A stretch of 64,000 nucleotides of DNA from an uncultured Collinsella sp. (GTDB lineage: Bacteria; Actinomycetota; Coriobacteriia; Coriobacteriales; Coriobacteriaceae): assembly GCA_958451615.1 (NCBI GenBank), contig CAUDQR010000001.1, forward strand, positions 124,001 through 188,000. Reading direction: 5' to 3'. The position numbers were made by a program, and so were the translations under genes. The notes beneath the pieces are model-generated. The model was not told where the DNA came from and did no database searches. It saw only the letters and a list, made by a program, of their open reading frames with translations. Numbering within the stretch: the first letter of the stretch is position 1; the number at the start of each line of letters is the position of its first letter. Below are positions 46,121 to 54,840 of the stretch, piece after piece.

Positions 46121-47650
46121 CTAATCCAGTTTGGTACCTGACACCTGCACGGCTTTCCCGAGCAACGCTTTGAGCTCGTTCAAAATGGAGACGGGCTGTC
46201 GATCGACAGCGTCTAGATGGAGCGTGGCCACGCGAATGGGCGGCTGATATTCAAGCGAGCCGATGAGCACGGGAGAGCCCAGGAACCGCTCGATTTCCTC
46301 TGCGATCGCGTCGATCTCTTCGGGATCGAATTCGTCGAAAAGCGCCACGAACATCGGTCCCGTCGAACGGAACAGACGACCCTTGCCGCGCGAACAATCC
46401 ATGAGGCAGGCGGCGCTCTCCGCCAAAACGCGATCGCCCGCATCAAAGCCAAAGCGGGCATTGACCTGAGCGATATCGTCGATTTTAATGGCGACCATGC
46501 TCGCCTTGCGCGCCACGCGACGCATTTCGCCAATGGCGTTGACCAGGGCGTGAATATCGCCCAGACCGGTCACGGAATCGGTCGTATCTGCCAGGCTTCG
46601 GTTGATGATAATGCCCACGTACATGTTAGGCTCGGTATCGGTGCCGTCCAAGCGGTAGCCCGTGCAGTCGCAAAGCGCGTACGCTCCAGTAGCATCCATA
46701 ACGCGGTACTGCATGTAGTGGAAGTGCCATGTGCCGTTTATCACCATGTCGAGCTCGGCGCGTACGTTGTCGCGGTCCTCGGGGTGGACGCGAGCAAGCC
46801 ACATGTCGACCGAGTTAAAAGGGTGCTGGGAGGGCAGGTCAAAATCGCGCACGGCGTTAACCGACCATTGCGATTCTCCCGTATCGAGGTTAAGGATAAA
46901 CGGATAGCGCGTCTCGGAGCTCATAGAGATCGCTTGGAACACCCGGTCGTTGCAGGGAAGCTGATCGACGATTGAGTGTTGTGGCACGTCATTGTCTTTC
47001 GGTTGCTGCACACGATGCATAAGCTTATAGCGATACATTTTGCGATCGGCATCCATCGTCATCTGGCGACGTGTATCGCCTGCAAGCGGGTCGACGTGCG
47101 AACAACCAAAACTAAAACTGGCGATCATGGGCGCCTTGCCGTCCGATGTTGCCTCGACAAGATCGGTGCGTGTCCGCTCCAAGCGCTGCTCGAGCTCGGC
47201 TTCGCCTGTCGTGGGGGACACGAGTACAAATTCATCTCCACCGATACGGAACAGCATTTCATCGTGCTCCATTGCCTCGGTGAGCGCACGACAGATGCCC
47301 AGAATATAGCGGTTGCCCTCGGCGTGGCCAAACTTATCGTTGCAGTGCTTGAGGTGATCGATGTCAATATAGGCGCAGGTGAAGGGGGCGCCTTTGCGCC
47401 AGAGCTGATTGACATGGCGGTCGAGTCCACCGCGGTTGCCAAGATTGGTGAGCGAATCGATATAGGCGCTACGTTCGAGCAGCTGGCGTTCTTGTTGCAA
47501 GACGGCGAGCGTTTTCTGCAGTTGCTCGCCGACGGCGCGCAACTCCGTGGGCAGCGCGTCAACGTCGAGCTCGGCGGTTGAGGCCCCGTTCGCAAGCCGC
47601 TGAAGATGGGCAATGATTGACTGCTCGCCCATGCGATACGACTCGTTCAT
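46121..47650 (-). CDS. GGDEF-PAS-GGDEF diguanylate cyclase
   Basis: 509 aa, soluble, no membrane helices. A short coiled N-terminus leads to a first GGDEF domain (about 60-215) with active-site RIGGDEFVLV and the DxLTxLxNRxxLxxH-like SLTNLGNRGGLDRH. A PAS-like domain follows (about 240-360), then a second, degenerate GGDEF domain in which the active site reads RSTGPMF. Only the first copy should make c-di-GMP; the second may be regulatory. The start ATG has AAGGAGG upstream. It is homologous to the N-terminal part of the neighbouring gene, suggesting duplication. Confidence 0.88.
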   Translation of the reverse strand: MNESYRMGEQSIIAHLQRLANGASTAELDVDALPTELRAVGEQLQKTLAVLQQERQLLERSAYIDSLTNLGNRGGLDRHVNQLWRKGAPFTCAYIDIDHLKHCNDKFGHAEGNRYILGICRALTEAMEHDEMLFRIGGDEFVLVSPTTGEAELEQRLERTRTDLVEATSDGKAPMIASFSFGCSHVDPLAGDTRRQMTMDADRKMYRYKLMHRVQQPKDNDVPQHSIVDQLPCNDRVFQAISMSSETRYPFILNLDTGESQWSVNAVRDFDLPSQHPFNSVDMWLARVHPEDRDNVRAELDMVINGTWHFHYMQYRVMDATGAYALCDCTGYRLDGTDTEPNMYVGIIINRSLADTTDSVTGLGDIHALVNAIGEMRRVARKASMVAIKIDDIAQVNARFGFDAGDRVLAESAACLMDCSRGKGRLFRSTGPMFVALFDEFDPEEIDAIAEEIERFLGSPVLIGSLEYQPPIRVATLHLDAVDRQPVSILNELKALLGKAVQVSGTKLD

Positions 47651-47687
47651 GATGGATAACCTCCTTGGGTGACAGGATGCTCCGTAT

Positions 47688-47720
47688 CATATCCCCAATT
47701 CGGTTTGAATTGGGGATATG
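47688..47720. terminator. Hairpin between the two c-di-GMP genes
   Basis: A perfect 14-bp stem (CATATCCCCAATTC, 47688-47701, with 47707-47720), loop of five, no T-tract. It lies after the large gene and 38 bp before the smaller gene's start. Confidence 0.55.
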
Positions 47721-47777
47721 AGTTAGCCAATGGGGACAAATGCTCCCCTAGACGGTGGTGTTTTGCGCACGAGCGTA

Positions 47778-50495
47778 TCAGTTGTTTTTGCCACCATCGA
47801 ACAATGCCTCAAAATCCTCCACCGGCATGGGACGGTGGTAGAGGAACCCTTGTGCGTAGCGGGCGCCCATCTGGCGCAGCAGCTGTGCCTGCTCATTTGT
47901 CTCGATGCCTTCGACCACAACGGGCAGGTGCAACGATTGCGCCATCTCGAGCATAGACGACACGATCTGGGAGCTCCGGTTGTCGGTTTTCCCATCAGGC
48001 AAAAAGGTGCGGTCGAGCTTGATAACATCGACGTTGACGTTCTTGAGCATCGCGAGCGTGGACTGGCCGGTGCCAAAATCGTCCATATAGGTCGAGAAGC
48101 CGCGGGTGTGCAGGTCGGCTGTCAGTTTGTCCACGGCTTCGGACTCCCCCGTATAAGCCGTCTCGGTGATCTCGATACGCATGAGCTCGGGCGGTAGGTT
48201 GTATTGGGCGGCGAGCGCCCCCATATGTTCGGCAACGTCGCAGGCAAGGATATCCACGCGCGACACATTAAGCGAGACCGGAACCACGCGAAGTCCTCGA
48301 TCGATGCGCTTGCGCAGCCACGAGGCGACACCCTGCCAAATGTACTTGTCGAGCGTCACCACAAAGCCGCTTTCCTCGAGCGCCGGGATAAAGGACGCGG
48401 GCGGAATTAACGATCCATCTTTGTCGATCCAGCGTGTGAGCGCCTCGGCGCCAATGATCTCGCCGGTTTCCATATCAACCAGTGGCTGCAGGTAGTAGGT
48501 GATGCGGTCGTTTGAGAGCGCATACTGGAACTCGGTGAGGGTGCGGTGAAACGCAACCTCGCGCTTGTATTCCTCGGGGCGAAAGACGGCAATGCGATCC
48601 TTAAAGTCGTTTTTCGCGCGCCGATTGGTAAACATGGCCTTGGCCTGTGCATCGATGGTGATTTCCTCGTTGGAGTCGATGGGGTAGACACCCATGGACG
48701 GCCAGAAACCTACGCCGTTATCATGCTTGGCCACGGCCTCGCGAACGCGGTTATAGATTTTATGGACGGTGTCGTGCTCAAAGGGGATGAGTACGCAAAA
48801 GTCATCTTGGCCCCAGTACCCTGCGACGCCCATGTCGGCATTCTCGATGTCCTTGAGGACCGTGCCCACATCGGCGAGCATGCGGTCGCCCTCGGCCTGT
48901 CCGTGCCATTCGTTGAACAGCCGCATGTGTCCCATGTCGACGGTAGTGATACACCAAGCGCCGTCGCGCCCTGTCCTCAGAAATGCGTTGGCACGCCGCA
49001 TAAACTCGCTGGGTCGATAGAGGCCCGTGAGCGTATCGATGCGTTCGGCGACGGCGCTTTTGCGCTCAATCTCAGGTATGGGGAGGCTGTCGTTGGGAAC
49101 AAGCCCGCCGGCCGCACGAAGACGACGGTCGAGCTCGCCTAAAACGGCGGTCGCTTGATTGATTAAGCGCTCGTAAAAGGCCGGAACGACGAGGCAGACG
49201 GGGGTAATGGTATCGCCCGCGATTTGAACAGGAGCGAAAACGGCTTCTTTAAGATGATGGGTCAGTTGCTCGAATGCCTCGTGGCCCAACTCGTTGCTGA
49301 GCACGACGAACTGGGCGTTTCGTGAGCGGAAGACGCGACTCCTGCCGCGGGTGATCGACAACATGCGGCCTGCGTATTCGGCGAGCATGTTGTCGACAGC
49401 CTCGGCCCCATAGAGCTCGTTGAGCTTTGCCGTGCCGCGAACGCGGACCGCTATAAGCCCCGTCTCGCAACGGTCGCGACGGCAGGCATCGATAGCGTTG
49501 ATCAGCATACGCTGCGTTCCGAGGCCCGTAGCGGCGTCGACGGTTTCGGCAAGCGAATGGTTGACGAGCTCGCCGACATAGAGCGAGGGGGTATTTCCGT
49601 CGCCGTCGATACGAAACCCGCGAGCGCGGCAAAGGACGTAGTCGCCCGCGGCATTGCGCATGCGGTACTGCATGACGCGGCGGTGTTTGGAGCCGTTGTA
49701 GATTTGGTCGATATCGCTGGTATAGGCCTCAAGGTCATCGGGATGGACACGCGTTTTCCAGTAATCGTGGCAGTTGTCGATATGCTCGGAAGGAAGACCG
49801 AGATCGCGCAAGGCGCCTTGTGACCAAAGGGTGCGATGCTTGTCCAAGTTCTCGATAAAGCAATAACGGCCTTCGTTGAGCATCGAAAAGGCATCGAAAA
49901 CGCGGTCGCTTATTTCGAAGTCGTCGGCGTGGACTTGCACGATATTGCGTCGATCAAGGTGCATGGCATGGCGCAGCTTGTAGTCGTACATGCGATGGTC
50001 GGCATCGAGTGTCATGCGATTGGAGGCTTCGCCCAGGGCGGGGTCGGCGTGTGCCACTCCGTAGCTAAACGAATGAGGCATCTCGGAATCGTTGTTCTTG
50101 AGCAGGACCGTTCGGCAGTGTTCCAGACGTTCGGCGAGGTCGTCCTCGGTCGCAATCGTAGATAGGATGGCAAACTCGTCGCCGCCTATGCGAAACGCCG
50201 CCTCGTCCACTTTCATATACAGTTTGAGATAAAGGCTTACCTGCAAGATGTAGCGGTTGCCCTCGTCATGCCCAAAGACGTCGTTGCAGTGCTTGAGATT
50301 GTCGATATCGATGAACGCCATGGTAACGGGGATGTCCTGCTCCCAGAGCTCCTCGAGGGAACGGGCAAAGCCGCCGCGGTTGCCAAGTCCGGTAAGCTGG
50401 TCGGTAAAGGCGGTCCTAATCAGATCATCCTGACGCTCGAGAAGGTCACGGATGGTCTTTTCGAGCGTTTCGGTGTAATTGCTGACAGTATCCAT
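47778..50495 (-). CDS. GGDEF-PAS-GGDEF-GGDEF-EAL c-di-GMP enzyme
   Basis: 905 aa, soluble. Domain order: first GGDEF (intact RIGGDEFAIL, with LTGLGNRGGFARS), PAS-like, a degenerate GGDEF (RSRNAQFVVL), a third GGDEF-like copy (GYWGQDDFCVLI), then an EAL phosphodiesterase domain. The EAL keeps GAEALTRW, the ETAYTG segment, DDFGTG and IKLDRTFL, so it is likely catalytic. The protein may both make and degrade c-di-GMP. Its first three domains are homologous to the adjacent gene. The region upstream to 50819 shows no gene. Confidence 0.9.
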   Translation of the reverse strand: MDTVSNYTETLEKTIRDLLERQDDLIRTAFTDQLTGLGNRGGFARSLEELWEQDIPVTMAFIDIDNLKHCNDVFGHDEGNRYILQVSLYLKLYMKVDEAAFRIGGDEFAILSTIATEDDLAERLEHCRTVLLKNNDSEMPHSFSYGVAHADPALGEASNRMTLDADHRMYDYKLRHAMHLDRRNIVQVHADDFEISDRVFDAFSMLNEGRYCFIENLDKHRTLWSQGALRDLGLPSEHIDNCHDYWKTRVHPDDLEAYTSDIDQIYNGSKHRRVMQYRMRNAAGDYVLCRARGFRIDGDGNTPSLYVGELVNHSLAETVDAATGLGTQRMLINAIDACRRDRCETGLIAVRVRGTAKLNELYGAEAVDNMLAEYAGRMLSITRGRSRVFRSRNAQFVVLSNELGHEAFEQLTHHLKEAVFAPVQIAGDTITPVCLVVPAFYERLINQATAVLGELDRRLRAAGGLVPNDSLPIPEIERKSAVAERIDTLTGLYRPSEFMRRANAFLRTGRDGAWCITTVDMGHMRLFNEWHGQAEGDRMLADVGTVLKDIENADMGVAGYWGQDDFCVLIPFEHDTVHKIYNRVREAVAKHDNGVGFWPSMGVYPIDSNEEITIDAQAKAMFTNRRAKNDFKDRIAVFRPEEYKREVAFHRTLTEFQYALSNDRITYYLQPLVDMETGEIIGAEALTRWIDKDGSLIPPASFIPALEESGFVVTLDKYIWQGVASWLRKRIDRGLRVVPVSLNVSRVDILACDVAEHMGALAAQYNLPPELMRIEITETAYTGESEAVDKLTADLHTRGFSTYMDDFGTGQSTLAMLKNVNVDVIKLDRTFLPDGKTDNRSSQIVSSMLEMAQSLHLPVVVEGIETNEQAQLLRQMGARYAQGFLYHRPMPVEDFEALFDGGKNN

Positions 50496-50819
50496 GTTCT
50501 AAGCGGCTTTCTGAGGTCGGGGCGGATTGCGTCGGGCGAGCTCGTTGTGTACACGCGTCGTTGCTCAGCGTATTGCGTGTATCCAGGCCTCCGCCTTGCT
50601 GCGTTGTTGGGTTACTTTGCCGGCTAATGTTCGCTGTTGATAACTGCTGAGTAGTATAAACAACAGTACAAAATTATATAGGGGTGCCCATACTATGGGT
50701 GACAATTATTTGCCAAGCGGTAACACGACGATGCGATGTTCGATGAAAATGCGACTGAGACGATATATGTTGACGGGTATACTTGTCCCGTTTAAAAACG
50801 CAGAAACGGGGATGATCGC
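50496..50819. other. Intergenic region between divergent EAL-gene and patatin gene
   Basis: About 324 bp. Contains AT-rich stretches with TATAATT (minus strand) and TATACT (plus strand) that may be -10 boxes, and a small hairpin CCCGTTT/AAACGGG at 50787-50810 just before the patatin ribosome site. No palindrome of families A-C, no known riboswitch and no convincing ORF were found. Confidence 0.5.
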
Positions 50820-51689
50820 ATGACGCAGCCAGATACGACGCGCACGGTGGGGCTCGCGCTCGAGGGAGGCGGCTACCGCGGTATGTATACGGCGGGCGTG
50901 CTCGACGTATGGATGGAGCGCGGCTTAACTTGCGACCATATGGTGGGTGTCTCGGCGGGCGCGGCATTTGGCTACAACTTTAAATCGCGCCAGATCGGCC
51001 GTGCCATTCGCTACAACAAGGCCTATTGCGCCGACAAGCGCTATGCGAGTGTAACGAGCTGGTTGCGAACAGGGGACATGTTCAATGCCGATTTTGCCTA
51101 TCACGAGGTGCCCGTCGAGCGCGATCCCATCGACCTGGAGACATATCGTGCCTGCCCCATGCGGTTTACGTGCGTGTGTACCGATATCGAGACGGGCAAG
51201 GCCGTCTATCACGATCTGCCGTATGGCGACGAGCGCGATATCGAGTGGATCCGGGCGTCGTCGGCGATTCCTGTGGCGACGCGTCCCGTCGCCATTGAGG
51301 GGCGTAAGTACCTGGATGGCGGCGTGGCTGATTCCATTCCCAGCGCTTGGCTGTTTGCACAGGGGTATGACCGCAACGTGGTGGTGCTGACGCAGCCGGC
51401 GGGCTTTGTAAAGCAGCCCAATAGCGTGATGCCCATGCTGCGTCGCGTGTTTCGTCACTACCCGGAGTTTGTCGCAGCGCTTGAGCATCGGCATGAGGTC
51501 TACAATGCCACGCTCGATGACCTGGCACGTCGCGAGGCTGCCGGCGAGATCTTTGTGGTGCGGCCGAGCGAATCGGTGAAGGTGCCGTCGCTGTGTCGCG
51601 AACCGGATGAGCTCGAGCGCATCTACCAGATCGGTCGCCACGATGCGGAGGCGACGTTGCCCGCGCTGGAGGCCTACCTAGCGGGGTAA
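50820..51689 (+). CDS. Patatin-like phospholipase (RssA-type)
   Basis: 289 aa. The oxyanion-hole motif ALEGGGYRGMYTAGVLD is followed by nucleophile serine in GVSAGAAFGYN and the catalytic aspartate in LDGGVADSIP, which together form the Ser-Asp dyad of patatins. These cytoplasmic hydrolases deacylate lipids or serve as regulators. A small hairpin covers the leader, and a strong hairpin follows the stop. Confidence 0.92.
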   Translation: MTQPDTTRTVGLALEGGGYRGMYTAGVLDVWMERGLTCDHMVGVSAGAAFGYNFKSRQIGRAIRYNKAYCADKRYASVTSWLRTGDMFNADFAYHEVPVERDPIDLETYRACPMRFTCVCTDIETGKAVYHDLPYGDERDIEWIRASSAIPVATRPVAIEGRKYLDGGVADSIPSAWLFAQGYDRNVVVLTQPAGFVKQPNSVMPMLRRVFRHYPEFVAALEHRHEVYNATLDDLARREAAGEIFVVRPSESVKVPSLCREPDELERIYQIGRHDAEATLPALEAYLAG

Positions 51690-51700
51690 GGGCCGCATGC

Positions 51701-51746
51701 GGAAAGCGCATCCCAGAATGGACGTCCAAACTGGGATGCGCTTTCC
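51701..51746. terminator. Hairpin between patatin and thiE genes
   Basis: A perfect 16-bp stem (GGAAAGCGCATCCCAG at 51701-51716, paired with 51731-51746). No long T-run, but the AAAG/CTTT base fits a bidirectional end for convergent genes. Confidence 0.7.
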
Positions 51747-51790
51747 GTTGCTGAAGATATGAGGCCGCGGAGCAGCTGCTCGGCCTATGT

Positions 51791-52486
51791 CTATGCCTGC
51801 TGCCAGGTGTCGACGAGCTCCTTGGCTGCGGCGTGGGGGTCGTCGGCACTGCAGACGGCGCTCACCACGAAAAAGCCGTCGACGCCGGTGGCCTTGAGCT
51901 GCGGCAAGTCGGCTGTCTTAACGCCGCCGCCCACCACGATGGGCACGGGGCTTGCCGCATGGAGGGCTGCCAGGTCCTCAAAGCTTTTGGTGATGATGGA
52001 GCCGTCGGCCGCGCGTCCGCAGTCGCGCTTGGTCTCGGTCTCGTGGAGCGGGCCGATGCCCAGGTAGTCGACCAGGCTCATGTCGGCGGTCTTGACGTAC
52101 TCGAGCATCTCCTCGCAACGGGCCGAAAGACCCACGATGGCATCGGGGCCCAGCAGCTTGCGACAGACCTCGACGGGGATGTCGCTCTGACCCACGTGCA
52201 CGCCGTCGACAGCGATGCCCTGCTCGCGCGCGGCGAGCACGCAGTCAAGGCGGTCGTCAATCAGCAAGGCGACCTGACCGGTCTTGCCGGCCTGAGCGAT
52301 AGCCTGTGCGGCGTCGTCGGTCAGCGCGATGATCTCGCGGGCACTTGCCACCTTGGAGCGCACCTGGATGCAGGTAAAGCCGGCGTCGAGTGCCTGGGCC
52401 ACTACATCGCCCACGGGGCGCCCGAGCGTGTTTTCGGGGCCGAGTACCAGATAGGCCGAGATATCAAGGTTGTCGCGGATGCTCAT
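51791..52486 (-). CDS. thiE: Thiamine-phosphate synthase
   Basis: 231 aa, TIM barrel that joins HMP-pyrophosphate with thiazole phosphate. Conserved elements are IQVRSKVASAREI, LLIDDRLDCV, VDGVHVGQSDIP, GLSARCEEML and GIGPLHETETK, the latter binding the pyrophosphate. It is the last gene of a TPP-riboswitch operon with thiM and an MTH1187-family gene, and its ATG overlaps the preceding stop by 4 bp. Confidence 0.94.
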   Translation of the reverse strand: MSIRDNLDISAYLVLGPENTLGRPVGDVVAQALDAGFTCIQVRSKVASAREIIALTDDAAQAIAQAGKTGQVALLIDDRLDCVLAAREQGIAVDGVHVGQSDIPVEVCRKLLGPDAIVGLSARCEEMLEYVKTADMSLVDYLGIGPLHETETKRDCGRAADGSIITKSFEDLAALHAASPVPIVVGGGVKTADLPQLKATGVDGFFVVSAVCSADDPHAAAKELVDTWQQA

Positions 52487-52824
52487 CGTGCTTCCTCCTG
52501 TTTCTTGATCTGTGCTTCCATGCGCTCGAGTTTGCCGGTCATGGTGTCGGTAAATCCGGGTCGAATATCGGCTTTGAGCACGACTTCGGTGCGGATGCCC
52601 TTGCTCGCTAACACAAAGGTTGCGTCGCGCACGACCTGCATGACCTCGTCCCAGTCGCCCTCGATCTCGGTGAACATCGAGGTGGTGCGGTTGGGAAGGC
52701 CGCTCTCGCGAATGACGCGCACGACCTCAGCGACCTCGGCGGACAGTTCATCGCCGGTGCCACACGGGGCGATGGCCACGGCGACGAGCGTGTTCATGCC
52801 GGCGTTGGTTGCGGGCTCGGACAT
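52483..52824 (-). CDS. MTH1187-family thiamine-binding protein
   Basis: 113 aa with the MTH1187/YkoF-like ferredoxin fold: VAVAIAPCGTGDELSAEVAEV, TTSMFTEIEGDWDEVMQVV and KADIRPGF. The family binds thiamine or its pyrimidine part; here the placement between thiM and thiE supports this. It overlaps thiE by 4 bp and starts 3 bp after the thiM stop, so all three genes are tightly coupled. Confidence 0.87.
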   Translation of the reverse strand: MSEPATNAGMNTLVAVAIAPCGTGDELSAEVAEVVRVIRESGLPNRTTSMFTEIEGDWDEVMQVVRDATFVLASKGIRTEVVLKADIRPGFTDTMTGKLERMEAQIKKQEEAR

Positions 52825-52827
52825 GGC

Positions 52828-53667
52828 TTATGCCTCCTCGAGCTCGAGTCGGTTATCGGCGATGTCCTGGGCGGTTGCGCGGTAGAGCTCGTCGATAAAG
52901 GCGACCTTAAAGCTTGCCGGGGCATCGGCGACAGCGGCGGCACGCGTGCCGGCTACGTTGTAGACGGCGGTGCCGCAGACGGCTGCCGTAAACGGATCGG
53001 CAGCGCAGGCGTACACGGCTAGCACGCCGCCCTGCGAGCAACCGCAGCCGGTAATCTTTGACATGAGCGGGCTGCCGCCGTGGGATTTGGCTACGGTCGT
53101 GCCGTCGGTAATCAGGTCGACTTCGCCCGAGACCACCACAGCGCCGCCAGTGTAGCGGGCGAGCGCTACGGCGGCATCGCGGGCGGCATCGACCGTGTCG
53201 GTGGTATCGACACCGCGCACGCGGCTCAGATCGGCTGCCTCGCCCCCAAGACCCCACAGGCCGGCGAGCGCGATGATCTCGGAGGCGTTGCCGCGTACGA
53301 TGGCGGGCTTGTACTGCTTGAGCTCGTTTACCAGCTGGGTGCGCAGGCTACCGATGCCCAGGCCCACCGGATCGAGCACCCAGGGCTTGCCGGCGTGGTG
53401 TGCCGCCTTGGCCGCGCGGGGAATCGTCTGCTCGTAGATGGGGAAGAGCGTGCCCATATTGAGATAGATGGCGCCGCCGCCGGCAACGAGTGCCTCGCCC
53501 TCGTCTGGTAGATAAACCATGGCGGCCGAACCGCCCACGGCGAGCTGTGCGTTGGCGACAAAGTCGATCGTCACCGTGTTGGTGATGGAGCCGGCCATCG
53601 GATTGGTGGCGCGAATCTCTTCCACGGCCTTGACCACATTTTGCTTAAGCTGTTCCGAATCAATCAC
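52828..53667 (-). CDS. thiM: Hydroxyethylthiazole kinase
   Basis: 279 aa from GTG 53667, which lies eight bases after AAGGAGG; the open frame upstream crosses the riboswitch and is rejected. SITNTVTIDFVANAQLAVGGSAAM, the ribokinase-type core, and the catalytic-loop TGCGCSQGG are characteristic. The enzyme phosphorylates hydroxyethylthiazole for thiamine salvage. First gene of the operon, controlled by the TPP riboswitch upstream. No thiC, thiG or thiD was found in the window, so salvage is the visible function. Confidence 0.94.
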   Translation of the reverse strand: MIDSEQLKQNVVKAVEEIRATNPMAGSITNTVTIDFVANAQLAVGGSAAMVYLPDEGEALVAGGGAIYLNMGTLFPIYEQTIPRAAKAAHHAGKPWVLDPVGLGIGSLRTQLVNELKQYKPAIVRGNASEIIALAGLWGLGGEAADLSRVRGVDTTDTVDAARDAAVALARYTGGAVVVSGEVDLITDGTTVAKSHGGSPLMSKITGCGCSQGGVLAVYACAADPFTAAVCGTAVYNVAGTRAAAVADAPASFKVAFIDELYRATAQDIADNRLELEEA

Positions 53668-53689
53668 TGCACATGCCTCCTTGGCATAG

Positions 53690-53719
53690 AAAAGGGGCGC
53701 TGTGCATAGACAGCGCCCC
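53690..53719 (-). terminator. Terminator of the TPP riboswitch expression platform
   Basis: A perfect 10-bp stem (GGGGCGCTGT, 53694-53703, with 53710-53719), followed on the minus strand by TTTT. It lies between the aptamer and the thiM start and fits transcription attenuation by TPP. Confidence 0.88.
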
Positions 53720-53730
53720 TGCAAAGGCGG

Positions 53731-53826
53731 CATGCTCCCTACGCCAGCATTAACTGACAGGTTCAAAGGATTGGGCCCCATGCCCTCTCAGCCTTGTGGT
53801 TTGCACCGCCGGCACTCCCGCATCGA
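53731..53826 (-). promoter_or_regulatory. TPP riboswitch aptamer (THI element)
   Basis: On the minus strand the conserved THI-box parts occur in order: GCGGGAGTGCC, GGCTGAGAGGG, CTTTGAACCTG and GCTGGCGTAGGGAGC. The ends ATGC and GCAT can pair as P1. It precedes the thiM operon, with an intrinsic terminator downstream, so TPP binding should reduce expression. Confidence 0.96.
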
Positions 53827-53850
53827 ATCTGTTGTTCCCTATACTAGCGC

Positions 53851-53884
53851 ACCTGCCAAAAAGGGACAGGTTTTTTTGGCAGGT
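53851..53884. repeat. Palindromic repeat family C, copy 2
   Basis: ACCTGCCAAAAAGGGACAGG followed by TTTTTTTGGCAGGT, with 12-bp arms and a short centre. It lies between the riboswitch and the HAD gene. The related copy is near 33228. Confidence 0.85.
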
Positions 53885-53887
53885 CGT

Positions 53888-53893
53888 TACAAT
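53888..53893 (+). promoter_or_regulatory. -10 element upstream of the HAD gene
   Basis: TACAAT lies 28 bases before ATG 53922, directly after a family C palindrome. Confidence 0.5.
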
Positions 53894-53921
53894 AGGTAGG
53901 ACCGATACGAATGGGGGCCTT

Positions 53922-54830
53922 ATGATCAAACTTGTGCTGACCGATATGGACGATACGCTGATTCCAGCCGGGCATGACGGCGCCAGCGACTACGCCATCG
54001 AGGGCATTCATGCCATGCAGGCGGCGGGTCTGCACTTTGGCCCGGTTTCGGGTCGCCAGCCGTCCGCGATGAGCTGGATGTTCCGCAATCGCTCCGAGTG
54101 CTTCTCGACCGGTGCGTTTTGCAACGGCCAGGTGATGTTTGTCGATGGCGAGGCGGTTGCCTCGCGCGCAACTGATAACGATGCCCTTATGCGCCTGGCC
54201 GACTACCTGGAGCAAGAGACCGACGATACCTATTTGAAGGTCTACCGTCTGGGTGATGACTTTTGGGACAACGACGCCTATTGCGTGACAAGCGATCCCG
54301 AGCGTGTGCGTCGCGCCATGGAGTCAGGCGGCAACGCGTGGCTCAAGGGCGAAGAGGCTCCCTGTCGCCCTGTCGTTGACGATGCCCCGGTATACAAGGC
54401 GAATATCTGGAGTGCCCGCTCGCGTGAGGAGCTCGCGGAGCTACGTGAGCGCGTTGCCGCTGAGGTACCGGAGCTCTCACTCGTGTTTCCCAACAATCGT
54501 GTGCGCCTGTTCGATATCCTTCCAGCAGGTTGGGATAAGGGTTGCGCCGCGCTGGAGCTGGCACGCGCTTTGGACCTGACGCTCGACGAGGTGGCCGTAT
54601 TCGGTGATTCCGATAACGATCTGCCCATGATCGATGCCGTTCCCAACTCCGTTGCAGTCGCCAATGCCAACGAGGCTGTCACGGCTGCCGCGCGCTGGCA
54701 TATCGGCGCTGCGGTAGACGATGCGGTCGCTGGGGCTCTGCATCAGATTGCCGCCTGCGCCGCGACGGGGGAGATGCCGCCGTTTATGCGTCAGATGGAT
54801 GCGACGGGTTTCGACGTCACGAACGTCTAG
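53922..54830 (+). CDS. Cof-type HAD-family hydrolase
   Basis: 302 aa from ATG 53922, with GGGGG upstream; the longer open frame crosses a palindrome. Motif I is DMDDTL, motif III/IV is VFGDSDNDLPM, and GPVSGRQPSAM fits motif II. A C2-type cap lies between. The family dephosphorylates sugar phosphates, FMN and cofactors; the substrate is unknown. The LysR gene follows 10 bp later, so the two may be co-transcribed. Confidence 0.9.
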   Translation: MIKLVLTDMDDTLIPAGHDGASDYAIEGIHAMQAAGLHFGPVSGRQPSAMSWMFRNRSECFSTGAFCNGQVMFVDGEAVASRATDNDALMRLADYLEQETDDTYLKVYRLGDDFWDNDAYCVTSDPERVRRAMESGGNAWLKGEEAPCRPVVDDAPVYKANIWSARSREELAELRERVAAEVPELSLVFPNNRVRLFDILPAGWDKGCAALELARALDLTLDEVAVFGDSDNDLPMIDAVPNSVAVANANEAVTAAARWHIGAAVDDAVAGALHQIAACAATGEMPPFMRQMDATGFDVTNV

Positions 54831-54840
54831 GGAGGGCGCT

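Noticed and set aside
50496..50819. c-di-GMP riboswitch upstream of the EAL gene
   Set aside because: A GCAAGGCGGAGGCCTGG stretch on the minus strand loosely resembles the receptor core, but the conserved order and the GNRA loop pairing are missing.
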